DNA of 64,000 bases from the NCBI GenBank assembly GCA_019358855.1, contig JAHHII010000009.1:108490-172489 (forward strand). The letters run 5' to 3'. The DNA comes from Timaviella obliquedivisa GSE-PSE-MK23-08B. Its GTDB lineage: Bacteria > Cyanobacteriota > Cyanobacteriia > Elainellales > Elainellaceae. The first letter of the stretch is position 1, and each line of letters begins with the position of its first letter. A program made the position numbers and the translations under genes. Below are positions 18,165 to 26,116 of this stretch, piece after piece. Below the pieces are notes generated by a model, which was given only the letters and a program-made list of their open reading frames with translations, ran no database searches and had not been told where the DNA came from.

Positions 18165-20465
18165 ATGCAAGCTTCATTCCTAGGGCAGTTGTTAGATCGT
18201 CGTTATCGGGTCATTAGTCCCTTAGCGGCGGGTGGTTTTGGGCAAACTTATATTGCCGAAGACACTCGCCGTCCGGGCAATCCAAAATGTGTTGTCAAAC
18301 ATCTTAAACCTGCCAGCAGTGACTTAAGGTTTCTAGACAATGCCAGAAGACTTTTTGCCACGGAAGCCGAAACTTTAGAAAAGCTGGGAAACCATGAGCA
18401 AATTCCGCGGCTACTGGCATATTTTGAAGAAAGTGAAGAGTTTTTTCTCGTTCAAGAACTGATTGATGGATATTCTTTAGCAAGCGAATTGCCGCCTGGA
18501 AAGCAATGGGCTGAAAACCAAATCTATCCCTTGCTATGGGAAGTATTAAACGTTTTAGTCTTTGTACATGGGAACAACGTTATCCACCGAGATATTAAGC
18601 CCGAAAACTTGATCCGTCGGCATCAAGATGATCAATTTGTCCTGGTAGACTTTGGTACCGTTAAACAGATCCGCACCCAAATCATGTTTCAGGGACAGCC
18701 AACTGCAACCATTTCAGTTGGAACTCCAGGATACATGCCGACAGAACAGAGCCATGGCAGACCTCGCCCCAATAGTGACATTTATGCTTTAGGGATGATT
18801 GGCATTCAGGCAGTTACTGGGTTAACGCCCATGCAGTTGCCAGAGGATGTAGAAACCGGAGAATTGCTTTGGCAAGATCAGTCCCAAATCAGCAACGAGC
18901 TTTCAAACATCTTGGCTCGAATGACGCGGTATCATTTCAAAGACCGTTATCAATCTGCTACAGAAGTTTTGCAAGACCTAGAAGGTTTAATGAATCGTCG
19001 GGGGATGGTGCCCGTTAGTCCAAAACCGTTAGTTACGCCAGTTACGCCTCTTCAACCGACAGCTATTTCTTCAAATGATGTTCCGCTTTACCGCAAGCTG
19101 ACCACTGATCTACCGCCCACTGTCATTTCTCAAAAGTCTATTAATGACTCTCTTGAAGAGGCGATCGCTTCGAGTTATCCGCAAGGGGTGGCTGAACCTA
19201 TTATTGAGCCAGTTTCTCAGCCTGAATCAATATCTGAATCAATATCTGAATCAATATCTGAATCAATCATGCCAGAGCAGAGTTCTAACCCTAAAGTAGA
19301 ACAAATTTCTGAACCCATTATTGAACCAGTGCTTGAATCAACTATTAAGACTGAAATTATTGAGCTACAACCCATTGTTGAATTTGAATTAGAATGTCCT
19401 ATTGAGTCAATTATCGAACCCATCCCCATTGTCGAACCCATTGTCGAACCCATTGTTGAACAGCCACAGACAGAACCAGAAACGATTAACGCGCCTGAAA
19501 TAGCGATCGAACCAGAAATTAAAGCTGATTCTGAAACCAAATCTGTTGCTACTGTTCAACCTATTTGGCTCATGGGTGGTTGTGCACTCATGATTGGAAT
19601 AGGGATAATAATAGGAGGAATTTACGTTGTCCAAAAACAAGCCTATCTCAAAGCACAAGACGCTTTAAGGCAGGTTAGTTCTTTGCAAGCAGCAGGGGAA
19701 TATGAGGACTGTGTTCAGCAAGCCAGCCAAGTCTCTGAACAATATTTAGATTTATATGCTCAAGCCCAAGGATTAAAAGGTGACTGTTTGTTGGCACAAG
19801 CAAAAGCTTTGGCAACGCAACGGAAGTTTAAGGATGCGATCGCCCAAACTCGTGCAATTTCTCCTAACATGGAAGCCTATCCACAAGCCCAAAGTCTAAC
19901 GAACCAGTGGTCTGAAGCCATTCTCAAAACTGCGACAGAGCAATATCGTCAAGGCAAGTTTCTAGAAGCAAAAGCGATCGCCCAAGCCATTCCGTTCAGT
20001 GCTGCCATAGCTCCCAAAGCCGAACAAACGATTCAACAGTGGCAAACTGAATGGCAAAAAAATGAGGAAATTCTTAAAGCAGCTCAGAAATTCTTGACCA
20101 GCAGCCAATGGCAAAAAGCACTCGATCAGATTCGCAACATTAAGATATTAGGGCAGCCTATCTCTCAAAATAGTGTTTATTGGAAAATGCACGTTCAAGA
20201 GATTGCAACAAAAGCAAACCGAGAAATTGAGGCGATCGCCCAAAAGAAGGCGGCGGCGGCGGCAAAAGCTGCTGCCCAAGCCGTCCAACAGGCTCCCGTC
20301 TATAGCAGCAATGATAGTTACTCTGGTTCCGGAAGCTCTGGTTTTGAAAGTTATGGCGGTTCGGGCAGTGGTGGTTCGGGTAGCACTAACACTCCTCCTG
20401 CCGCTGCGCCGCCCCCTAGCGTGCCTTCGGGTGGTGGCAGCGGTTGGATCGAGCGACGACTATAA
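18165..20465 (+). CDS. Transmembrane serine/threonine protein kinase
   Basis: 766-aa PknB-type kinase. The N-terminal kinase domain (about 15-275) is intact: glycine loop AAGGFGQTY (21-29), Lys45 (CVVKHLK), HRD at 141-143 (VIHRDIKPENL), DFG at 162-164 and activation-segment GTPGYMPTEQ. An acidic low-complexity linker (about 340-460) contains four SESI units and many IEPI/IVEP units. A membrane segment spans about 467-488. The extracytoplasmic tail (about 490-700) is helical and TPR-like, then an Ala/Ser/Gly/Pro-rich end. The kinase is probably cotranscribed with the FHA protease, which could be its substrate or docking partner. It is convergent with the WD40 gene, with an 11-bp gap. Confidence 0.92.
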   Translation: MQASFLGQLLDRRYRVISPLAAGGFGQTYIAEDTRRPGNPKCVVKHLKPASSDLRFLDNARRLFATEAETLEKLGNHEQIPRLLAYFEESEEFFLVQELIDGYSLASELPPGKQWAENQIYPLLWEVLNVLVFVHGNNVIHRDIKPENLIRRHQDDQFVLVDFGTVKQIRTQIMFQGQPTATISVGTPGYMPTEQSHGRPRPNSDIYALGMIGIQAVTGLTPMQLPEDVETGELLWQDQSQISNELSNILARMTRYHFKDRYQSATEVLQDLEGLMNRRGMVPVSPKPLVTPVTPLQPTAISSNDVPLYRKLTTDLPPTVISQKSINDSLEEAIASSYPQGVAEPIIEPVSQPESISESISESISESIMPEQSSNPKVEQISEPIIEPVLESTIKTEIIELQPIVEFELECPIESIIEPIPIVEPIVEPIVEQPQTEPETINAPEIAIEPEIKADSETKSVATVQPIWLMGGCALMIGIGIIIGGIYVVQKQAYLKAQDALRQVSSLQAAGEYEDCVQQASQVSEQYLDLYAQAQGLKGDCLLAQAKALATQRKFKDAIAQTRAISPNMEAYPQAQSLTNQWSEAILKTATEQYRQGKFLEAKAIAQAIPFSAAIAPKAEQTIQQWQTEWQKNEEILKAAQKFLTSSQWQKALDQIRNIKILGQPISQNSVYWKMHVQEIATKANREIEAIAQKKAAAAAKAAAQAVQQAPVYSSNDSYSGSGSSGFESYGGSGSGGSGSTNTPPAAAPPPSVPSGGGSGWIERRL
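19222..19268 (+). repeat. 12-bp in-frame tandem repeat in the kinase linker
   Basis: About four consecutive copies of a 12-bp unit, TCTGAATCAATA, encode SESI repeats in the kinase linker. The repeats keep the reading frame whatever the copy number. A related GTCGAACCCATT (VEPI) repeat follows near 19430-19460. Confidence 0.8.
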
Positions 20466-20475
20466 CGGACAATCG

Positions 20476-21657
20476 TTACTCTTTTGAGATAAAGATTTTG
20501 ATGCTGCCATCACCGCTGCCCAAAGCAAACGCTTTGCCATCAGGACGATAGGCGATCGCCAAAATCCGCCGATCATCTTTCAAATATTCCTGAATCGCTG
20601 TACCCGGAATAAGCGCTCCTGTTTCCACATTCCAGACCTTCACAGTTTTATCGAAACTGCCGCTAACGAGCGTTTGTCCACTGGGGCTAAAGGCAATTGC
20701 ATCGATGTAATCGGTATGACCACTCAGGGTTTGCCCAATTTGCTCTCCTTCCAGGTTCCACAATCGTAAGGTATTCTGCTCTAGGGTCGGGTTGCTTGCA
20801 TTTGCATCGGGACTGAACGCTAAAGATTGCCCATCAGGACTAAAGGCGATCGCATAAATAACGCCTGTATAACGACCCAGAGAACGAATTAATTTACCAG
20901 TCTTCCAATTCCATAAATCAACGCTCATTTCAATTCCAGCACTTGCCAGCATATCGTCTGCTGGATTAAACGCCAGTGTTTCAATAAATTGTTTTGTCGT
21001 AATGGTTTGCCACAATGAGCCATTCTCCACATTCCAAAAACGAATCGTTTTATCTCCGCTGCCACTGGCTAGCGTTTGACCATCGGGACTAAAAGCAACA
21101 GAGGTAACAATACTTGAGTGCCCTGTTAAGGTATGCAGAAGCTTTCCAGTTTTCCAGTTCCATAGCCGCACGGTGCCGTCGATACTGCCGCTTGCCAATG
21201 TTTGATCATCCGGACTCAATGCAATTGTTCCGACCTCTTGGGCTGGACTGGGGATGAGCGATCGGACAAGTGATTGCGCTTCAACATTCCAAATTTTGAT
21301 CGTTTTATCAACCCCACCGCTCACCAAAAATTGACTATCTGGCGTAAAAGCAAGCGATCGCACGGGTCTAGAATTTCCACCCAGTTCTGCCGGAATCTCT
21401 AAATAATCTACTGTGCCAGGTTTCCAAGTTGGATCAACCAGAGTAGCAGCGACCCCTTGCAGGTAACTCGAAGAGATCGCCCCAGGCACGATAAAAGCAA
21501 GGACTAAACCTTGAGAAATAACAACGGCTGAGTAGCCAGATAGCGATGCAAAGAAGGAAATTAAAGCAATTCGGTTGAGAGCCATAACCATAAGATAATA
21601 AAGAAAATATCTACCTAAAATTCTAAATTGGCAGAATTTATCCAAATATGAATTCAT
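20476..21657 (-). CDS. WD40-repeat membrane-anchored protein
   Basis: 393-aa protein with an N-terminal hydrophobic region (about 15-65) holding two membrane-helix-like stretches, then a seven-bladed WD40 beta-propeller (about 85-393). The blades repeat patterns such as VTSVAFSPDGQTLASGSGDKTIRFW-like units with closing LWNW, FWNV, VKVWNV. The propeller is probably a protein-interaction platform on one face of the membrane. Start choice is uncertain: a methionine at residue 19 (MVMALNR) is an alternative. Convergent with the kinase gene; tail to tail with 11 bp between stops. Confidence 0.88.
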   Translation of the reverse strand: MNSYLDKFCQFRILGRYFLYYLMVMALNRIALISFFASLSGYSAVVISQGLVLAFIVPGAISSSYLQGVAATLVDPTWKPGTVDYLEIPAELGGNSRPVRSLAFTPDSQFLVSGGVDKTIKIWNVEAQSLVRSLIPSPAQEVGTIALSPDDQTLASGSIDGTVRLWNWKTGKLLHTLTGHSSIVTSVAFSPDGQTLASGSGDKTIRFWNVENGSLWQTITTKQFIETLAFNPADDMLASAGIEMSVDLWNWKTGKLIRSLGRYTGVIYAIAFSPDGQSLAFSPDANASNPTLEQNTLRLWNLEGEQIGQTLSGHTDYIDAIAFSPSGQTLVSGSFDKTVKVWNVETGALIPGTAIQEYLKDDRRILAIAYRPDGKAFALGSGDGSIKIFISKE

Positions 21658-21726
21658 TTGGATCTATTTAGGTCAATGACGTTGCTCAACAAATTATCTA
21701 ATGCTTCTTAAGAAGAAATGATTCTC

Positions 21727-21759
21727 AAAAAAAGCGGGATGAGTTGCCTCACCCCGCTA
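21727..21759 (-). terminator. Rho-independent terminator of the DUF3747-SLH gene
   Basis: On the minus strand, AGCGGGGTGAG pairs with CTCATCCCGCT (one mismatch, TTGC-type loop) and is followed by a run of seven T. It lies about 25 bases past the stop of the DUF3747-SLH gene. Confidence 0.8.
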
Positions 21760-21782
21760 TTCACAACTTAGGAAATTAACAC

Positions 21783-22979
21783 TTACTGCACCGTAGGCTG
21801 ACCTTTAACGCAATTCAGCATCCGCAGAGTTGCAGCGGCAGCGTAGTTGCGTTGAGCAGCACTATCAGGTGCAAAGCTGCTGCCCCGCTCATTCAGCGGC
21901 GAAGCCACACCACAGTAGCTAGACATTTGACCCACCAGCGCATTTGACCAGTGGCTAGTAGTGTCTACAAAGTTCACCGATGGGCGATTAGCTTGTAGCG
22001 TTACAGGCTGTCCTTGCAGAGTCTTAGCATACTCAGCGCCGCGACGCATGACTGCCATGAGTTCAGCCCGAGTAACAGGTTGTTCGGGGCGGAACTTGCC
22101 ATCTTCATAGCCGCTAACAATGTTGTTAGCTTTGGCGAATTGAATTTTAGCAGCGCTCCAGCGGTTAGAGGTAACATCGGCGTAAGGATTGCCCGTTGCA
22201 GCCGGGACACTCAAGTTAACATTAGGCAAACTATCGATCGCGCCCAACACCATTGACACTAACTGCTCACGGGTGAGAGAAGCTTGCGGACGGAAGGTAT
22301 TGTCATCGGAGAAGCCAGCAATGAATCCGGCATCAACTGCCTGGTTAATTTCTGCCAAGTAAATATCGCTTGCCGTATCGCGGAATCGAGCGGTTGGCGT
22401 TACACCGCCGCCAGTTGTGCCGTCGTCAGGAGCGTTCCCGTCATAGGTTAAATAAACGTGACCTAAAGTGCGATCGCCCAACGTCCGTTTTGTAAACCGC
22501 CAACCTGGATCAAGCGCAATTTTTGCAAAGCCTGTAGTTACTCCATTCGTGCGCCCGACTAGAATCTCTTGACCACCGCGATCGCGGGGTGCGCCTACCA
22601 GCACTAAATCATTATCTCGGCGCAGAACTCGCAAGCTGTACTTTAATCCCAAGTCTTCACCGTTCATCCGAATGGAATAACCATTTGCATCGGTGCTACG
22701 TCCGCAGATGCCCGTAAAGTCGAATTGTAAAAGTAACGGCTCAATTAACGTAGGAGCCGCACCAGACTCGCTCCAGCAAGGGCGCGCATCGGTAACTTGT
22801 TCAACGACCAAAAGCTGGTGAGCTTTGCCCGCTTGATAAGGAGACGCGATCGCTTCAAACTGGCTTTGGTCTACTTCTTTTTGACCAAATTGGCTTGCTG
22901 AAAAACTGGAACCTGCGGCGAGGGTTGTAGCAGCAGCGATAGCAGCGAGGGTAGCAAATAGACGAATATTGGATTTCAT
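21783..22979 (-). CDS. DUF3747 protein with S-layer homology domains
   Basis: About 398 aa from the ATG at 22979; a longer open frame extends to 23099, but MKSNIRLFATLAAIAAATTL is a clear signal peptide start. The DUF3747 region (about 25-190) contains SQFGQKEVDQSQFEAIASPY, ARPCWSESGAAPTLIEPLLL and DPGWRFTKRTLGDRTLGHVY. Three SLH repeats follow (about 205-395: FIAGFSDDNTFRPQASLTRE; NNIVSGYEDGKFRPEQPVTR; a divergent third with SFAPDSAAQRNYA). Secreted; SLH modules anchor proteins to the cell wall or outer membrane in cyanobacteria. A terminator follows. Confidence 0.9.
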   Translation of the reverse strand: MKSNIRLFATLAAIAAATTLAAGSSFSASQFGQKEVDQSQFEAIASPYQAGKAHQLLVVEQVTDARPCWSESGAAPTLIEPLLLQFDFTGICGRSTDANGYSIRMNGEDLGLKYSLRVLRRDNDLVLVGAPRDRGGQEILVGRTNGVTTGFAKIALDPGWRFTKRTLGDRTLGHVYLTYDGNAPDDGTTGGGVTPTARFRDTASDIYLAEINQAVDAGFIAGFSDDNTFRPQASLTREQLVSMVLGAIDSLPNVNLSVPAATGNPYADVTSNRWSAAKIQFAKANNIVSGYEDGKFRPEQPVTRAELMAVMRRGAEYAKTLQGQPVTLQANRPSVNFVDTTSHWSNALVGQMSSYCGVASPLNERGSSFAPDSAAQRNYAAAATLRMLNCVKGQPTVQ

Positions 22980-23340
22980 AATTAAGGTCTCAGGGTAATG
23001 CAATAGTTGTGTAATGGAACAGATGCGGCAGGAAGCGAAATTGTTTCCGGCTGTTTTCTTCAGCTCATGCCATTTAATGTATCGGCTCCGTTCAAGCAAA
23101 AAGTTTAACGTTGTGCAGCTTCGTACCCTGACTACTGGTGAGGAGCAGTGGGGAAGAATCGGTGGGGTGAACTAAAGGGATAGACAAGGCAAGGCTACAA
23201 AAGGTTCCAGGCAGATTAAAGGAATTTTTATGACAAAAGATGAATGATAGGTTGGGCTGTGAGGATTGAGAAACTGGTGGAAAATAGAGGAGTCTTTGCG
23301 TAAACTGGCTGTGGTAGGTGTAGTTCTTATATTCCGCATT
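22980..23340. other. Intergenic region between the SLH gene and recD2
   Basis: 361 bases between divergent genes. An open frame runs through 23266-23340 into recD2, but its residues do not resemble the family. No strong hairpin or RNA-like fold is visible. Confidence 0.35.
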
Positions 23341-25620
23341 ATGTCTGAAGGCGACCCTCGCGGTAACGGCAAAGCCGCCCGCCCTAATTTACCCACTTCC
23401 GCCACGCCTTTACCCGCAGGAATTGTGGAAGGCGTAGTTGAACGACTTACCTACCATTCAGCCGAATCGGGCTATACCGTGGCGCGCTTTAAAGCTCCCC
23501 GCGCTAGCGAACTCATTACCATCGTCGGTACTTTCCCCAACATTCAGCCTGGACAAACATTGCAACTAGAAGGAGCCTGGCGCGATCATCCTAAATATGG
23601 ATCGCAGTTCCAGGTCAGCCAATACCGAGAAACCAAGCCTGCAACGCTAACGGGAATAGAAAAGTACTTAGGCAGTGGGTTAATTAAAGGAGTTGGTGCG
23701 GCAACTGCCAAACGAATCGTGTCACACTTCGGGTTAGAGACGTTAGATATTATTGAACACCACAGCGATCGCCTTGCCGAAGTTCCGGGCATTTCCCCCA
23801 AGCGAATTCTCGCCATTCAGGAAGCATGGGAATCGCAAAAATCAATTAAAGAAGTAATGCTGTTTTTGCAAGGACACGGCGTTTCCACTACTTATGCCGT
23901 CAAGATTTACAAGCAATACGGCGACGAGTCGATTGAAACCGTTACCCAAAATCCTTACCAATTAGCGACTGATATTTATGGAATTGGGTTTATTACTGCC
24001 GATGCGATCGCTCGTACCCTGGGCATCCATCCCAGTTCCGAATTCCGTTATCGCAGTGGTATTTTGCATGTATTAGGCGAAGCCGCCGATGATGGGCATT
24101 GCTTCCTGCCCCAACCTGAATTAGTCGAACTCGCTGCCAAACGTCTGCTCCTAACGGATCATCAACCCAATCCCGACTTGATTCAAGCCCTCACTTTTCA
24201 AATGGCAGCAGATGGACAATTGGTGCTAGAAAAAATAGCGCCTGACCAGATCATTTGCTATGCCCCGACCTTTTATGGCGCAGAATACAAGCTTGCCGAA
24301 CGAATGCTTTTATTATTAGCCGAGCCGCTCACAATAGATATGCCCCGCGTGCAAAAGTGGATTAGCCGCTACGTTGAAAAAACCGGGTTGCAACTCTCAG
24401 CGCAGCAGCGTCAAGCCATAGAAATTGCTGCCAGTCAGCGCGTCCTAATTTTGACAGGCGGCCCCGGAACCGGAAAAACTGCCTCTACTCGCGTCATTGT
24501 GGCGCTGTGGAAAGCTATGGGTAAATCGGTCGCGCTCGCATCACCCACCGGACGAGCAGCACAGCGCCTTAGCGAAATGACCCAGCAAGAAGCCAAAACC
24601 GTCCACCGTTTATTAGAGTTTGATCCGTCCCAACTCCAGTTCAAACGCAATGCTGATAACCCCATTGCCGCTCAGTCCATCATTGTCGATGAAGCCTCAA
24701 TGTTGGATTTGTTTCTAGCCTATTCCCTGCTCAAAGCCGTTCCTCTAGATTCACAGCTTTTGCTAGTGGGCGATATTGATCAATTGCCCAGCGTTGGATC
24801 TGGCAGCGTTTTGGCAGATTTGATCAAGTCTGAAAAAGTTCCGGTCGTGCGCCTCACAGAGGTCTTTCGGCAAGCGCAAGCCAGCCAAATTGTCCGCAAT
24901 GCCCACCGGATTAATCACGGCGAATTCCCCGACCTAGAACCTGTTTCTGATCATCCTAAATCCGATTGTTTGTGGCTAACTGCACCGGAAGCGCAACATG
25001 GAGTCCAAGCCATTCAAGATTTGATTAGCGTGCTAATTCCTAAATTAGGTTTTAATCCAGCCCGCGATGTTCAAGTTCTTTGTCCGATGACGCGCGGTGA
25101 TGTGGGTACACGTAACCTTAACCAAGTCTTGCAACAATTGATTAATCCTCCTCATCCCGCAAAGCCAGAGATCATTCGCGGCAGCGTTACTTTGCGCGTT
25201 GGCGATCGCATTATTCAAAAAGTAAACGACTACAACCGTGACGTGTTCAATGGCGATCTAGGCGTGATTACCGATATCGATCCTGAAGAACGATCAGCCA
25301 TGGTTTCATTTAGCGACCCTTGCGGTATCTGCGAAGCAGCGCGCCTTGTGGTTTACGACGCTGCCGACCTCAACGAAATCGCCCTTGCGTTTGCCGTTAC
25401 CATTCACAAATCCCAGGGCAGCGAGTATCCGGTGGTCATTCTGCCCCTGTATATGCAGCATTACCTAATGTTGTCGCGCAATCTTATCTACACCGGACTT
25501 ACCCGCGCTAAGCAGCTAGCTGTGGTAGTAGGCCCAGAAAAAGCGATCGCCCTTGCTGTTAGCCAAGTCAAAGACCAACACCGCTACACCCGACTAGCGC
25601 AACGACTAGAGCAGATGTAA
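23341..25620 (+). CDS. recD2: RecD-like ATP-dependent DNA helicase (RecD2 type)
   Basis: 759 aa from the ATG at 23341 (an upstream in-frame extension to 23266 is not family-like). This is the long RecD2 type that acts without RecBC in genome maintenance. An N-terminal OB-like region (VERLTYHSAESGYTVARFKA) is followed by helix-hairpin-helix modules (about 105-260). The Walker A motif GGPGTGKT lies at about 373-380, Walker B at IIVDEASMLD, then VGDIDQLPSVGSGSVLADL and the motif V/VI region FAVTIHKSQGSEYPVVILP and YTGLTRAKQL. Full length. 5'-to-3' helicase activity is inferred from family. Confidence 0.94.
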   Translation: MSEGDPRGNGKAARPNLPTSATPLPAGIVEGVVERLTYHSAESGYTVARFKAPRASELITIVGTFPNIQPGQTLQLEGAWRDHPKYGSQFQVSQYRETKPATLTGIEKYLGSGLIKGVGAATAKRIVSHFGLETLDIIEHHSDRLAEVPGISPKRILAIQEAWESQKSIKEVMLFLQGHGVSTTYAVKIYKQYGDESIETVTQNPYQLATDIYGIGFITADAIARTLGIHPSSEFRYRSGILHVLGEAADDGHCFLPQPELVELAAKRLLLTDHQPNPDLIQALTFQMAADGQLVLEKIAPDQIICYAPTFYGAEYKLAERMLLLLAEPLTIDMPRVQKWISRYVEKTGLQLSAQQRQAIEIAASQRVLILTGGPGTGKTASTRVIVALWKAMGKSVALASPTGRAAQRLSEMTQQEAKTVHRLLEFDPSQLQFKRNADNPIAAQSIIVDEASMLDLFLAYSLLKAVPLDSQLLLVGDIDQLPSVGSGSVLADLIKSEKVPVVRLTEVFRQAQASQIVRNAHRINHGEFPDLEPVSDHPKSDCLWLTAPEAQHGVQAIQDLISVLIPKLGFNPARDVQVLCPMTRGDVGTRNLNQVLQQLINPPHPAKPEIIRGSVTLRVGDRIIQKVNDYNRDVFNGDLGVITDIDPEERSAMVSFSDPCGICEAARLVVYDAADLNEIALAFAVTIHKSQGSEYPVVILPLYMQHYLMLSRNLIYTGLTRAKQLAVVVGPEKAIALAVSQVKDQHRYTRLAQRLEQM

Positions 25621-25696
25621 TAGTGATCATGGAACGATTATTATCAAGTCGCTTCTTCAATACCTCAATTTTCATGGTATTCGCGCTCCTTACGGT

Positions 25697-25903
25697 TCAA
25701 CTTTGATTGGCGTTAAGTTGCTCTCGAATTACAGCCACAATCTTCTCTTGCCAATCTGGATCATCTAACTCAATGATTGTTTTGTTAGAGCGAGCCTGTC
25801 GTCGATCCAAATATGCGTAAAATGCCGCTTGGTCATCACGATTTTTGACCAGATAGTGCTTCAGTTCTTGATCGCTCATCTCTGCATAATTAATCTGCTT
25901 CAT
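25697..25903 (-). CDS. Small DUF6887-like protein
   Basis: 68-aa protein beginning MKQINYAEMSDQELKHYLVK, a pattern I associate with DUF6887, a small cyanobacterial family usually encoded next to DUF6888. It contains the HRDD-like KNRDDQAAFYAYLDRRQ element. Its ATG overlaps the TGA of the upstream DUF6888-like ORF (ATGA), which indicates translational coupling in the ancestral pair. Function unknown; the paired, small, multi-copy character suggests toxin-antitoxin-like or regulatory roles, but I know of no proof. Confidence 0.65.
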   Translation of the reverse strand: MKQINYAEMSDQELKHYLVKNRDDQAAFYAYLDRRQARSNKTIIELDDPDWQEKIVAVIREQLNANQS

Positions 25904-26085
25904 GGCTCAATCCTCCCATTAGGTTGAATCTCAAGCTCAATTTCCTCAGCCTGCCCTGCCAGAATAAATAAATTGAGCGATCGCTTATCGATACGAACAA
26001 TGTGAATGGGTTAAAACACCACATTTGTAAGAACATGACAGACGCGATACAAACTCTGCAACTGTTCTGCTGTCGGTTCTTTCAT
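25900..26085 (-). pseudogene. DUF6888-like ORF interrupted by an in-frame TAA
   Basis: Translating the minus strand from ATG 26085, preceded by an AAGGAT site, gives MKEPTAEQLQSLYRVCHVLT-NVVF, then TAA at 26013-26011, then PIHIVRIDKRSLNLFILAG and EIELEIQPNGRIEP to a TGA at 25902-25900. Both halves are in the same frame and together match the DUF6888 pattern LYRVC..LTN...PIH.VR.D.R..N.FILAG.....I. One codon, plausibly CAA (Gln), appears to have become TAA. The 61-codon frame ends in an ATGA overlap with the DUF6887-like gene. Confidence 0.75.
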
Positions 26086-26116
26086 ATCCTTACTTTAAGT
26101 AGACTTAAGCGTTTTA

